Position numbers and translations under genes: made by a program
Shown: positions 23,397 through 34,890 of the stretch, in pieces
How positions within the stretch are numbered: the stretch's first letter is position 1
Layout of the letters: the number at the start of each line of letters is the position of its first letter
Notes under the pieces: model-generated
Told to the model about the DNA's origin: nothing
The model's database searches: none
What the model saw: the letters and a program-made list of their open reading frames with translations, nothing else
Assembly: GCA_963920665.1 (NCBI GenBank)
Contig: OY987273.1
Location: 12,092,501 to 12,156,500, forward strand
Direction of reading: 5' to 3'
Length of the DNA: 64,000 nt
Source: Straminergon stramineum
Taxonomy: Eukaryota; Streptophyta; Bryopsida; Hypnales; Calliergonaceae

Positions 23397-24264
23397 ATCT
23401 TGGCTTTATCCCATATGCAAGGAATTTCTTTTGTTCCATGGATGATAAGAACTTCTAATATACGACATAAATGCAATTGTCCATCTTTGAAAATTGGGTC
23501 CCAATTCCCAAAAGAGAGATCTCACTGAGTCCTCATACCGGAAATGAGTATTTTTGTGAGGGGAAAGGCAAGTACATCACATCACAAAGTTCCATTGGAG
23601 ATGATTTTCATACTCACTAGTCCATCCGTTAAAGGTTAAGAGCAACCTCGTGTGCCGTTGCAATTGCAAACATGGATATAACAACCATTTCAATCTTGCT
23701 CACGATTTAGGATCCTTCAGTTTCCATGTGCCATTGCATTCTCCTAAGCCTTAAATTAAGTATTTCACATTCTGTGGTCATTCACTCATTCATAGGAGCC
23801 TCCGAGTTCTACATGTTTTTATTACATATGGTTGGGAATTTCTAATTCAAATTTTCTACTCCTATTGAAGTGTAGAAGCCAATATCACAATTGGATATAA
23901 TAATTACACCAAAAATAGATACAAAAACAAGAAAAAAGTAAGGATAATTAGTATTACTGTATTTATAAGTTGTACACACTAATAGAGTAGTGACCCAATC
24001 TTATAAATGAACTTCTACTTCAATTGTACTTCCATGAACTTTGTTAAGATCTCCACGTCTATACCTGTAGAAGTCCACACTAAAGACATTGAACAAAACT
24101 TTGTAATTCTAACACTATCATGCTTTCATACTAAAGTAGATACTACACAAAACTCATCTATAGGCTATTTGCCTATGAACTTAAGCTAGAAAACTTCAAC
24201 ACACCAAAATTATGCAAAAGCATTACATTACCACTTCACTACCTCTAAATCTATATTTATAAAG

Positions 24265-27200
24265 TTACGGTGAAAATGTGTAATCACTAGGCACCTCATC
24301 AGCGTCAGGGTCAGAATCATCATCCGACTCCTCCCCCTTATCATTATTATCACGGTTATCATTCTCGTCATCCTCAGTTTGTACTCGTTCATTTTGCACT
24401 TCATGTTCTACCTCTGAGTTCACGTTCCGCACTTCAGTATCCACGACGCCATCGCCGCTAGTTTGCACCAATCGTTTAGTCAACCTCAATGCATCTCTTG
24501 TTCCATCAAGGTTGGATGCAAGATGTCGTCCGCCTCTACTAGATTGCCCGATGTTTCGATTCGAATTGGCTTCACCCATGATGAATCTTTGGACAACATG
24601 GTTCTGTCGTTTGGGATTTCTTTGTAGCCTCTCTTACGTCTTCCTCAATCGCTTTTTCTGTCCTCTTGTGCCTTCACGCACGAGCAAGGATGATTCTCCA
24701 GGGCCAGAAATAGAGGAGGGTTGAGTGGGTTGCGGAGCTGAAGCATGGCCTTCATTATCAACTGTCCTAAGAGGACTATTATGCAAAGGCGGCCTAGTCG
24801 CACGGGTTGGTATAGACCTAGTCGCCCTAGCATTGTTTGCGTTTCCTCCTCCACTTAAGGGCACCGTACGATTCCGGTTCATAATAGCTTGCAAGGGCAA
24901 GTCTGAATCATATTCCACATTTTCTGTTCTTAAGGGGCTTCGTAATGGAGAAAGTGGAACGCTTGTAAGCACAACATCTTTGACGTGTGTTGGCGGTGTT
25001 GCCTCCTCTTACCATTCATTTACCTCAGGAACTCGAGCAGCACCTCGTAGGTTCATTACCCTTGTAGAACCTTGATCTACGACATTTAGAGATCTTGCTT
25101 CCTCAGCTCTTATGGGCATTGGACTATGTATGCCTTCATTGGGGTTGTCGGGACTACTTGCCCGAGTTGGTGATGAATTTATTGGAGGAGGTACATTCCT
25201 ATCCCTAGCAGAGACGTAGGGTTGCGGGGGCCTTCGCGGTGCACGTTGAATCTCCTCCTCCTCAGAGTAGTACGTATTATTCTCAGCTGTAAATGTATTT
25301 CCATAGTTGTGTCTCCGTGGAGGACTCTTTTCACTACGAATCAGTCCTGTCCAAATATTTCCACGTAGACGCTCTTCTACCAGCCTAATGTTCTCATTAG
25401 CTCGAGCCCTTCTAACTGGGTCGCCATCCCCTGATGATCCTGTACCTAATGGCTCCTCATTCTCTTCCGAGGTATTTCCATCCATAAGGTACTTTTCGTA
25501 GAACACTGTAGGATTGCGTCCACGTTTCTCACGTTCAAGTTTACTGTTGGTGTAGATATACACCAATGCTTCCGCCTTGGATGTGGTTAGGCGATTTCGC
25601 ACTTTATTGTGCACAAACAAATACATGCTCCAATTCCTTTCACATGATGATGCTGAGCACGTCAAAGATAGAATTCTCATTGCAATTTTTGGGAGAACAT
25701 TAGCACCCACAAGATTCCACCATTGATGAGGCATTAGTTTACATTGTGTAATATCAGGAGCCTCTTCTAAGGGGTCAAAAGGACCTGTCTTCTCTTCGAA
25801 CTGCGTGAGCTCCTGCATTGCCTCCATGTATGATAATCCCAATGACTCGCTCATTTTTCGAAGCACCCGATTTAAGGCTCTTTTGGCCACACCGTCGTTA
25901 CGAAGGGTTCCTACTTCAATCAAGAAAGGATTTAAGAGTGCCCCTACATAGTGTAGGTCTGTGAGCATCAATTTCCAACGAGCCTCGAATTGCGTCTCAA
26001 ACTTCGTTGCAGTTTCATCATTCAGAAAAAAAGGTTTGTTTCTCAAGCTCCACACGTGCTCTTGAAGAGTCTTCATAACCAACCAAGCCTTAGGCATTGT
26101 TGGGGCTTTCCCATCAAACACTCGGAGAGCAATAATGACGGGCTCCACCATGTGCAAAAAATTCTCACACTCCACCCAAAAAGATTCCGCATGAATGTCA
26201 TTCCGCGCTATACGGGCTCGTGCACTCAATACATCTCCATTTTGGCGACGTTCCAAATTAGCCTCAAATTGCACATATGTCTCATCCATTATCACTCGCA
26301 TCAATGCTGACTTGCACTCCACCACATGTGATATCATGAGGAAGTTCACTGCAAAGCGTGTTTGAGAAGGCATTCGCAATGCCTTGTCCGGGGAGTACTT
26401 TTGGAAGAGAGCCAATGTGGAATGGTACCTCTTGATGTATTTTACTATCTACGTACAACGTCGTACTATTCTCGTCACCTTGACATCCTTTGCCCAGTCT
26501 TCCAAAAGCAAGTCCAAAATGTGTGATGTGCATCCTTGGGTATACATGTGAGGATATTTCTCTTGTAATGCCTTCAAAGTCCCCGTCATGACAACAGCAT
26601 TGTCCGTACACAGTTGGACAATGTTTTGGGGGCCAACCTCTTCTATGTATTGCGCCATCATATTGGTTGTGTACGCAATGTCCTTCTTCTCCCCCGTGGT
26701 GTCCACCGATCCAAGAAACACATCCCTCGCAGGACACACGAGCATTAAATTTAGTAATGGACGGCTATTAGTATCAGACCAACCATCCGAACAAATAGTC
26801 GCTCCATAAACTTCGATAAAGTGCTTTGTCCGCTCAGTGACCATTTTAGAAACACTTTCTTTCTTTGGCTCTATCATTCTTGTACGCAAAGCATTGTATG
26901 AGGGCGGTTGGTATCGTAGTCCTGATGCCGCTGTCTCTTTTACTGCTTTCACAAAGGCAGGATGGCGCGCAACATTGAATGCGATGCTAGCCTCATAAAA
27001 AAAGGAAGCCCACATGGTATCTAACTTTGCTCTCGTGCTACTTTGTAATGCCTCATCCATGCTAGTTTGCCTAGAAATGGAAGGGTTATTCCTCCTTCTC
27101 AAAATTGTTTGAGGAGTGGAATCTCCTGAATCTGTAATAGGGAGCATTGGTTCATTCGTAGCACTAGGCTCCTCTAACCTCTCCCTATCCCCCTCCAACA

Positions 27201-27542
27201 TAGGCTCAACCACAGTCTCGTCTACAACATCAAATTCTGGAACCTCCTCATGCATTTGTTCAAAGCTCATTTCCTTTGGAACAACCCCACCACAAGTCCT
27301 GAACTTTTGCAATACTGCCCATGGGATTTTCTTACATCGCTCCGATGCAGTCCTGCCGCCAAATCCAAAGTGACAAAATGCCCACTTCGTACAAATACGG
27401 AGGTCCACCCACAGAAAACACATGTTCGTGTGTTTCCCGCAAATTGACGGTCAATGTCTACAACCAACCAAGGGTCCCACTCCTTCGTGGCTCTCCTTGT
27501 ATCGTTAATGGTAGTCCTCCTCCCCTCACCCCGACTAGCCAT
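24265..27542 (-). pseudogene. hAT transposase (BED finger, DUF659, hAT dimerisation domain), nearly intact
   Basis: The N-terminus (from 27,542, CVFCGW) and the next part (FGFGGRTASERCKKIPWAVL) form a BED-type zinc finger joined by a frameshift near 27,370. From 27,423 one frame continues. A DUF659 region holds CSDGWSDTNSRPLLN and LCTDNAVVMTG, and the C-terminal hAT dimerisation region holds SASSCERNWSMY. The three acidic positions (D in SDGW, D in TDNA, E in CERNWS) match the hAT DDE triad. A TAG at 26,449 lies where CAG is likely. TAA at 25,009 is followed in the same frame by about 740 nt of protein-like, acidic, disordered sequence with another TAA at 24,634, ending at 24,265. The C-terminus was therefore probably longer once. 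It is the only transposase in the hAT element and lies near its left end. Function predicted from family; activity is doubtful with these breaks. Confidence 0.85.
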
Positions 27543-27865
27543 ATTGTTCCTCGCCTATGAGTTCTTCAAACAATATTATCATATGAATCAAAGCCTTGAT
27601 TTAGAAAAAAGAATGGCAAAGCCACTTGCTTTGAACGGTCTTTTAAACCACACAAACCAAGTCGTTGCCCTCCAAAGAACCAAACATCCGCAAGAAGCCT
27701 CTTTCGAAGATTCAAGGCAAGAGTTCATCCTTGAAGCAAGGTGAAAACCACAGTCCGGGCCTTCAGCTTTATACTGCCGTCCTGCTAGCACCGCAAGTCG
27801 CCCCCTGAGAGCCAGAATGGGTGCAAGAAACGGGCGACATCGTAACAGGTACACTCGCCCCGTGG

Positions 27866-28240
27866 GTGACTGCGGGTCGACGGTTTGCACTAGGAGCACG
27901 CATGCAGATCAAAGGGCGACCGCGGGTTCAAGGGGGGCGACTGCGGGTCGAAGAAGAGGCAATTGCGGGTCCAAGGAGGGCAACTGTGGGTCGAAAAAGA
28001 GGCGATTGCGGGTCCAAGGGGGGCAACTGTGGGTCGAAAAAGAGGCGACTGCGGGTAGAAAGAGGCAACCACGGGTCTGGGGGGGGGCGACTACGGGTCC
28101 AGGGGGGGATGACTGCGGGTCTAGGGGGGGCGACTGCGGGTCCAGGAGGTGCGACTGCAGGTCCAAGGGGGGCAACTGCGGGTAGAAGGGGGCGACCGCG
28201 GGTCTCAAGAGGCGACTTCGGGTACTTGAAGGGTGACCGC
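27866..28240 (+). promoter_or_regulatory. GC-motif array upstream of the hAT transposase gene
   Basis: About 15 copies of GCGACYGCGGGT-like motifs (variants GCAACTGTGGGT, GCGATTGCGGGT) at irregular 20-28-bp spacing, 5' of the minus-strand transposase. Read in gene orientation the motif is ACCCGCRGTCGC, as upstream of the other four hAT genes. Long ORFs across it on both strands are artefacts of the repeat. Confidence 0.65.
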
Positions 28241-29122
28241 GCTTACGCTTTAGGACCCAAGGCCATTTTTGTTATCCCGTTAGCGTTCCATCGCAGAGTT
28301 TCTAGATGAAAGTCATCCTAGTTTAGATAGAGATTTTATTAAACCCTAAACACTATCCAAGGGGTTCACGTGGTATTTATAGATACTTCAAAAAAAGATT
28401 TTCGGGAGTATGGTCATAGACTTAAGGAATGCAATTTTTTTTTTAAACAACCACATGAAGGGAAACTCATTTCAAATCCATTCCAACAAACTTAATAAAA
28501 AATAAATAGAATTAGCTTGTACTCAAATGTGGAAAAAATTAAGAACTTTCTCTTTCAAATTAAAAAGAAAAATGGGGGACAACATTGGTTGATCAAACCA
28601 TATACATGGAATCCACAACTCAAAATGTATAACTTCCATTTCTCTATCAATTCCAAAAGTATTCTTTTGAGTACCTTTTTAGGATGTTTTTTCCCAAATT
28701 ATAAATCTCAAGAAGAATCCATACATTCACAAGGTGAAGGGCATGGGAATGTTGTCATTTACAATATGTTCAAACCATATGTTAAAATACTGAAAAATGC
28801 AACCATATAAACTTATATTGAAACTCTCATGGATGATGCAGCTTAAATTTATTGAGGGTTCTTTGTGTAGACTCAAAGTTACTAGAATTCTTTTCTTTTT
28901 TAAAACACTACACAAATTTAACAAGAAATTAACATTCACATAACTTCAAATCATCAAAATTTGTCAAAAATTCAAATGTTTGGATCCAAATGCAATCACA
29001 TTTTCATACACAAAAAATAAAAATAAACATTCTTGTATTTCAGCAAAAATAAGGACAAAGCCTTTTTCTTCATATATCTTGGAAGAAGTACATAGTCATA
29101 AAAGAAACAAGAGCCACCTAAT
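28241..29122. other. Gene-free AT-rich spacer in the hAT element
   Basis: Between the transposase-side array and the 3' end of gene A. AT-rich; no ORF with family resemblance. Nothing further seen. Confidence 0.5.
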
Positions 29123-30682
29123 TTATACTCCATCCATTTCCCCTTGTTCTTCCCTTTTCTTCTTTTCCAATTCTATTTGGGCTCTTGCCACTCTCTCTTC
29201 CCTCTTCAAAAGAGTCAGGTCATGGTTCCACATCTTATTTTGGATCCACCACTTCTTGAACAATGACATGAACCTGATGTGTGCCTTCGGCCACGACATC
29301 TTTTCCTCCAACTTTTGTTCCAATCTTTTCACAGACGCTAACTTCATCTTCAACTTCTCTATTTCCGTAGTGGATGATGAATCTTCAACATCCACAGACA
29401 ATGAATCCGATTGCAACGACCGGTCAATAGGATCTGCATCCTTCATCTCCTTCAAGCGGTTCAATGTCGATCTTGCCTTTTCCACACCTCCTTTTTCAAT
29501 GGCAAGGTTGTTTTCTTCCATCCTACATTTTCCCATTATTGTTTGAAGTCGTTCATCCATAACAGGATTGACATTTGAACTAGAACCTCCATCTTCTCCC
29601 TTATTGAACTTGAGGTAAAATTGTTCCAGTTGTTCCATTTCTCTTTGTTGGGCTGCCAAACGAGTTTGTCCAGCTTGAATTAGTTCTTTGAGGGTGCCCA
29701 CATCCTCAACCTGAATCTCTTGTGCGCTTCGCTTCTCGATGATCTCACACTCCCTTTCTTTTTCTTCAAGATCCTTTAAAAGCATCTCCAACTCCACTTT
29801 ATAGGATTCTTTCGTTCGCCGTTTATTGTCTTCTCCAAGTACACCTTGATGTTCTTGTTCCATTTCACGCAATCCTTCCATGGAAGGCAAATTCATCAAG
29901 GTCAAAGGAATCTCTTCTTCGGCTTCACTCTCCCCATCCAACCTATCTTCATTAATTTCTTGCAAGCGAGCTTGCATGTAATGGAACACTTCGTCATCTT
30001 CAGGAGGACGGACGCCTATCGATTCCACAGACATAAAAGGTTCTCCATCCGTTGGTGTGGTCCGTTGCATGTTGCCTTCTTCAGAGACCACCAATGCTAA
30101 GTTTTCTTCCATTGATGTATCTTCCATCCTGTCCCTAGGTTCAGGCAATGGCTCTTCATCGGAGTTCGATTCTCCAGTTGACGTTGACCAAACATAATCC
30201 TCATCTGCCACTCCTTCTATAATGTTCTTTTTGGGCCCTAGCCCTTCTCGAGGATTATTTGAAGGACCCGCTCTTGGAATGTCTTTTGTAGTTGGAAGCG
30301 TGACATTCTTGGATGTCTTGAAGGTCATCCAATCTACCGTTTTCCCCAATTGTAACTCTACATATACCATTTGGCATATGCCCATTGAGACTTCGCTCCG
30401 TGGAATTTTTCGCTTTCCATACAATGCTTGATACACTTCGATACATCTCTAGACAAATGCATCATCCTTGCAATAATGAAGATTTGCTTGGTTTTGCTTC
30501 ACATGGTGAATGTGTCGATGGTAAGGGAAGAGCTTGTCGATATGGCACCAATCCACAAATAACTTGCAAGTCGTTAAGGTCCAATCGGAATTTACATGAC
30601 GCCATCCCCGATATGCCTTAGCTGTTGGGTCAAGAAGGGCGCGTTGTTGCCTACTATGGCAATCTCCTTTCTTCTTCGTCAT
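29123..30682 (-). pseudogene. hAT cargo gene A: coiled-coil protein with the shared WCHIxKLFP domain; one in-frame TAG
   Basis: One frame of about 519 codons, from ATG 30,682 (MTKKKGDCHSRQQRALLD) to the stop at 29,123, broken only by TAG at 30,449-30,451. The homologous positions in genes B and C read AFLQRCIE and GFILRCCE, so the lost residue was probably Gln (CAG to TAG). Residues 20-115 form the shared domain: GWRHVNSDW, FVDWCHIDKLFPYHRH, KQNQANLHYC and LGKTVDWMTFK. A long acidic middle follows, then a predicted coiled coil (YKVELEMLLKDLEEKEREC) with heptad-like Leu/Glu patterns. An upstream GC-motif array lies at 30,897-31,333. Function unknown. The basic N-terminus and conserved Cys/His residues suggest a DNA- or zinc-binding domain (inference). 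Confidence 0.7.
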
Positions 30683-30787
30683 CTTGTCGTGTCACTCTAG
30701 CGTAAAGAGAACTAGACTTTTGTTGATAATATAACCGAAGAAATGAACTCGTAAACGTGGAAGCCACAACACATGTAGATGCCCAAA

Positions 30788-30835
30788 CTTCCAACCCACG
30801 AACCGGCAGTCAGACGCTTCAAGGCGGATGAAAGG
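30788..30835 (-). promoter_or_regulatory. Conserved block between array and start of gene A
   Basis: Read on the minus strand: TTTCATCCGCCTTGAAGCG, then TCTGACTGCCGGTTCGTGGG. The same block, with few changes, lies between array and ATG of the kinase gene (36,148-36,190) and gene B (38,486-38,520). Conservation in non-coding DNA at the same relative place suggests a core promoter or leader element. Confidence 0.45.
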
Positions 30836-30896
30836 CGCGGTGCGATGAAGGAAGTGACGACTTGGGAATCCAGTATCCCCTTAAATACCCAAAGTC

Positions 30897-31333
30897 GCCT
30901 AGGGCGCGTGTGAGAAGAGGGCGCGTGTGGGTCTTGGGCGACTGCGGGTCTGGGTCCCACTGTTCAGAAACTGCCATTCAGGAAAAATTACAGTTTCTGG
31001 AAGGAGACCTCGGGTGCAGGGTGACCGCGGGTATAGGGGGGCGGTTGCATATGGCGACCATAGGTCTTTTCCTAGGCGACCTCGGGTAATGGGGCGACCA
31101 CGGGTACAAGAGGCGGTTGCATATAGGGCGACCACAGGTCATTTCTTGGGTGACCGCGGGTAATGGGGCGACCGCGGGTACAGGGGGCGGCTGCATATAG
31201 GGCGACCACAGGTCATTTCTTGGGCGACCGCGGGTAATGGGGCGACCGCGAGTCTCAGATTCCAAAAGGTCTTCCCCAGTTCATGACGATGGGAGCGGCT
31301 GCATATGGGGCGACCTCGGGTCAGGGGCGTCCA
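30897..31333 (+). promoter_or_regulatory. GC-motif array upstream of gene A
   Basis: About 17 copies of GCGACYGCGGGT-like motifs, mixed with GCGCGTGTGGGT forms. Several sit in a larger repeat with GGCTGCATATAGGGCGACCA (about 62-65 bp). Orientation relative to gene A is ACCCGCRGTCGC, as for the other genes of this element. Confidence 0.65.
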
Positions 31334-31393
31334 CGGGTCAGGAGCGCCAAAAAACATGAGTTTGAGTTTCCGCCCTAACAAATTGAGAGAAGG

Positions 31394-31755
31394 CATGGTT
31401 GTTTGGCAGAACAACTCGACAACATGACGAACACGACGTCCAACACGTCTAGTAGACCCCCTTGTCCGTCTAATAAAGTCACCTTTAAGGTTGACTTTCA
31501 AATAAAACACTTTCTATTTCCAATCTTGACATATTTGAGTTTCATTTTATTGAAGTGTCTCAATTTAATAATCACTTATTACATTCTTAATTATGGATCA
31601 TAAATAAAATGAGATTTCAAATTATCTCTGCTGTTAGGATAAGGCTTTATTCGTCAAAATTGTCATGTATACACGACACTCGTCTTGTACGACACGCGAC
31701 ATCAGACAAACAACTCGACACCCAACCCCAAAATGTGTTCGACAGAACAACCCTA
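31394..31755 (-). mobile_element. Non-autonomous hAT derivative (MITE-like), inverted inside the large hAT element
   Basis: 362 bp. The left end CATGGTTGTTTGGCAG and the next 100 bp match the right end of the large element. The right end (reverse complement TAGGGTTGTTCTGTCG) and about 105 bp match the large element's left end. It is flanked by AGAGAAGG and AGGGAAGG (7 of 8 identical), an 8-bp duplication. It is thus a short internal-deletion derivative of the same hAT family in opposite orientation, with no coding capacity. Confidence 0.8.
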
Positions 31756-31897
31756 AGGGAAGGTGTTCAAACTTTTCAAGTACCGCTCCCCCCTTTTCTG
31801 AGGATTAACTCCAGAAAATTCTAAAAATGAGGCATTCAAGACAAAGTGATCAAAAGTTCATTAAGTAATAAAGAAAGAGAATTGGTTGACGAAGTGG

Positions 31898-32600
31898 AGA
31901 GTTGGAAAAGCCCTTCTTCCTAACATTTTATTTCTTCTTCATCCATCCATGTGGTCATGTAAAATTCAACGTAACCATTTCCTACTTTCATTTTTGGAGG
32001 GAGTACATTAAAAGGAGACCTTTCCTTGTGGGGGGAAACGATATACAAATAAAATACTGAAACTGTGGGATGCATGAAGAAAAAATCTTTTTATCTACAT
32101 CAAAAGTGGTTTTAAAAAATGGAGACTTGGGAAAGCTCTTCTCCTTGACATTTTCTTTTTCCGCATGCTCATGTAAAATTCAACATGACCATTTCCTATT
32201 TTAATTTTTAGAGGGAGTACATTTGGAGGAGACCTTCTCTTTGGGGGAAATGAATAAATGATGTACAAAAAAAATACTAACACCATGAGATGCATGAAGA
32301 AAAAATCTTTTGATCTCCATAAGAAATGGTTTTTAAAAATGGAGGCTTGGGGAAGCTCTTCTCCTTCACAATTTTTTTTTCTTCGTGCTCATGTAAAATT
32401 CAACATGACCATTTCCTATTTTAATTTTTAGAGGGAGTACATTTGGAGGAGACATTCCCTTTGGGGGGAAACGATGTACAAAAAAAATACTAACACCATG
32501 AGATGCATGAAGAAAAAATCTTTTGATCTACATAGGAAGTGTTTCTTAAAAATGGAGACTTGGGAAAGCCTTTCTCCTCGTCATTTCATTTTCCATCTTT
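31898..32600 (+). repeat. Tandem repeat, about 215-bp unit, three copies and a part
   Basis: Units begin near 31,898, 32,120, 32,341 and 32,553. Each has GACTTGGGAAAGC, CATGTAAAATTCAAC, GGAGGGAGTACAT and GATGCATGAAGAAAAAATC in the same order. The minus-strand ORF at 32,095-32,295 falls in one unit and is not considered a gene. Confidence 0.75.
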
Positions 32601-32880
32601 AAACATAGGAATTTGAATAGGGTCCTCCTCTTGATACATCAAGGGGATTTAAAACACATTTGAAGGGGTGAATGAATATTGAATTTATTGAAGATTAAAA
32701 AGTTTGGAAATGACACCTTCAATGGTTTATATCTTACAAGTGCAAGGTTTAGGAGTTCAAACTTTTTTATGACATATAATGAAAAGCAAATCACATATGT
32801 TTATCATTTTATCCACCCTAAAAAATAGAAGTACATTACTTTTGGGGTGGCATACATGGAGAAGGTCCATGGTTTTTCTA

Positions 32881-32930
32881 TAGGGTTTAGGATATAGGGT
32901 TTAGGGTATAGGGTTAGGGTTTAGGGTTTG
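32881..32930 (+). repeat. Interstitial telomere-like repeats
   Basis: About six units of TAGGGTTTAGG and variants (TAGGGTATAGGG). Plant telomere-like, degenerate, inside the hAT element. Confidence 0.6.
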
Positions 32931-33127
32931 GAAAACCCTCTTCAATTTTTCTAATTAGTCTTACTATAATTCTGTATTTATAGACTGATTTTGTAGTATT
33001 AACTCGCTACCAATATTGAAGGACAAGTCAGTTGTAGTCAATGAAGCACGCAATTAAGTCTGACTTCATTAGTGTTGGAGATGGCTCACATCTTCTGCTA
33101 TGGTGGTTTCTCGACTGGCGTGACTTT

Positions 33128-34410
33128 AAGATAGAGGCGATTGCTGGTGGGGGGCGACTTCAGGTCCTGGGCGACTGCGGGTAGGTGCTTGGTCTTCTCG
33201 CTTGGTGTTGTTGAGCCCAGTTCGGTGGAATGGGGCGATTGCGGGTGGGGGGCGAGTTCAGGTTCTGGGCGACTGCGGGTGGGGATTGGATTTCTGGCTT
33301 GTTGTTGTTGAGCCCAATTTGGTGGAATGGGGTGCGACTGCGGGTGGGGGGCGAATTCAGGTCTCGGGCGACCGCGGGTAGGGGCGACTTCAGGTCCTGG
33401 TGGTTTCGAGGCCAATTTGGTGGATTGGGGGCGACTGCGGGTAGGGGGGCGACTTCAGGTCCTGGGCGACCGCGGGTGGGGGCAACTTCATGTCCTAGTG
33501 GTTTTGAGGCCAATTTGGTGGATTGGGGGCGACCTCGGGTGGGGGGGCGACTTCAGGTCCTGGGCGACCGCGGGTGGAGGCAACCTCAGGTCCTGGTGGT
33601 TTCGAGGCCAATTTGGTGGATTGGGGGCGACCTCAGGTGGGGGGGCGACTTCAGGTCCTGGGCGACCGGGGGTTGGGGCGGCTTCAGGTCCTGATGGTTG
33701 TGGAGGGCAGTTTGGTGGAATGGAGTGCGACTGCGGGTGGGGGGCGAGTTCAGGTCCTGGGCGACCGCGGGTGGGGGTCCTGGTGGTTTTGAGCCCAATT
33801 TGGTGGATGGAAGGGCGACCGCGGCTTGGGGGTGACTTCAGGTCCTGGGCGACCGCGGGTGGGGGCGCGGTCTTCTGTTTTGGTGGTTTCCAGACTAATT
33901 TGGTGGAGGGGGGGGGGGCGATCGCGGCTTGGGGGCGACTTCAGGTCCTGAGTGACCGCGGGTGGGAGCGCGGTCTTCTGTTTTGGTGGTTTCCAGACTA
34001 ATTTGGCGAAGGGGGGGGGGGCGACCGCGGGTGGGGGCGACTTCAAGTCCTGGTGGTTTCGAGCCCAATTTGGTGGATGGAGGGGTGACCGCGGCTTGGG
34101 GGCGACTTTAGGTCCTGGGCGACCGCGGGTGGGAACGCGGTCTTCTGTTTTGGTGGTTTCCAGACTAATTTGGCGGAGGGGGGGGGCGACCGCGGGTGGG
34201 GGGCGACTTCAGGTCATGGGTGACTACGGGTGGGGGCGCGGGCTTCTGTTTTGGTGGTTCGAGCCTAATTTGGTGGATGGGGGGGGGGCGACCGCGAGTG
34301 GGGTCCGACTTCAGGTCATGGGCGAGCGCGGGTGGGGGCGACTTCAGGTCCTGGTGGTTTCGAACCCAATTTCGTGGATTGGGGGCCGACCGCGGGTGAG
34401 GGCGTGCCTT
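33128..34410 (+). repeat. Higher-order GC-motif array (about 100-bp repeats)
   Basis: Roughly 12 diverged units of about 95-100 bp. Each combines two or three motifs (GCGACYGCGGGT, GCGACTTCAGGT) with the spacer CCTGGTGGTTTCGAGGCCAA and TTTGGTGGATTGGGGG. One motif variant, GCGACTTCAGGT, occurs mainly here. No gene follows in the orientation expected from the other arrays. It may be an expanded array or a satellite born from one. Gly/Arg/Trp-rich and Pro/Arg-rich ORFs across it on both strands are repeat artefacts. Confidence 0.7.
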
Positions 34411-34511
34411 CTAATCCAAAGAAGTTTTAATAAGTATAACGAGTTCAACTTTTAACATCCAAGAACAAGTCACTTCATTAGGACCTTGGGGTCTTCAAGG
34501 CATCTTCGGGT

Positions 34512-34660
34512 GATGCATGGAAGGTATTGGCTTACTGGAAGTCATTGTTCTTGTGGAGGTCTCGGGTTTGATCCCCAATGAGATGAATTTGGTTTGGTTC
34601 TTGTAGCCAACCGACAGAAAAGAAAAAAAAAGACGTCAAGCTAGTTCCCTGTGGTATGTG
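34512..34660 (+). mobile_element. Possible tRNA-derived SINE
   Basis: A-box-like TGGCTTACTGG at 34,528-34,538 and B-box-like GGTTTGATCC at 34,565-34,574, 37 bp apart, match the RNA polymerase III internal promoter of tRNA-derived SINEs. Downstream is an A-rich stretch (34,618-34,632). No target duplication was found, and a complete tRNA fold is not evident. Confidence 0.35.
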
Positions 34661-34890
34661 GGAGGGAAGGTGATTTGATTCGCAAGGTCTAGGGGATGGT
34701 CCATGAGAGTTATAAGAAATTAGTATTGAATTTCGTATGGAAATGTATGTGGTGCAACCTTGCACCTCATACATTTCCGTACGAAATTCAAAACTGACCG
34801 TCTCAACCCTCATAGCACATCTCCGAAACCTTGGGAATCAAATGATGTTTCTTGCTCACCTATCGGAGTGACCAAACTTGACGTTTTGTC
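34625..34890. repeat. Foldback (long inverted repeat)
   Basis: The centre near 34,757-34,760 is flanked by arms sharing GAATTTCGTAYGGAAATGTA and GTGGTGCAA/TTGCACCTCAT. Outer parts also pair loosely (GGTGATTTGATTCGCAAGGT against the complement of ACCTTGGGAATCAAATGAT, and GACGTCAAG against CTTGACGTT). Arms reach about 130 bp with many mismatches. Possibly a foldback transposon or a transcribed hairpin. Confidence 0.6.

Noticed and set aside
27817..28309. Long ORFs in the GC-motif arrays (also at 33.1-34.4, 35.8-36.4, 38.1-38.5 and 44.1-44.9 kb)
   Set aside because: They are Arg/Pro/Ser- or Gly/Arg-rich in several frames on both strands at once, as expected from repeats of a stop-free GC-rich motif.
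22988..31755. A hAT element spanning only 22,988-31,755 (ends look alike over about 105 bp)
   Set aside because: The two ends match as inverted repeats, but their flanks do not (CACTACAG against AGGGAAGG). The duplication CACTACAG pairs the left end with 44,894, and AGRGAAGG pairs 31,394 with 31,755. The overlap is explained by a small inverted derivative inside a larger element.
23199..34410. CRISPR-like array (short repeats with unique spacers)
   Set aside because: The motif is only 12 bp, spacing varies and spacers are themselves related. The context is a eukaryotic transposon and there are no cas genes.
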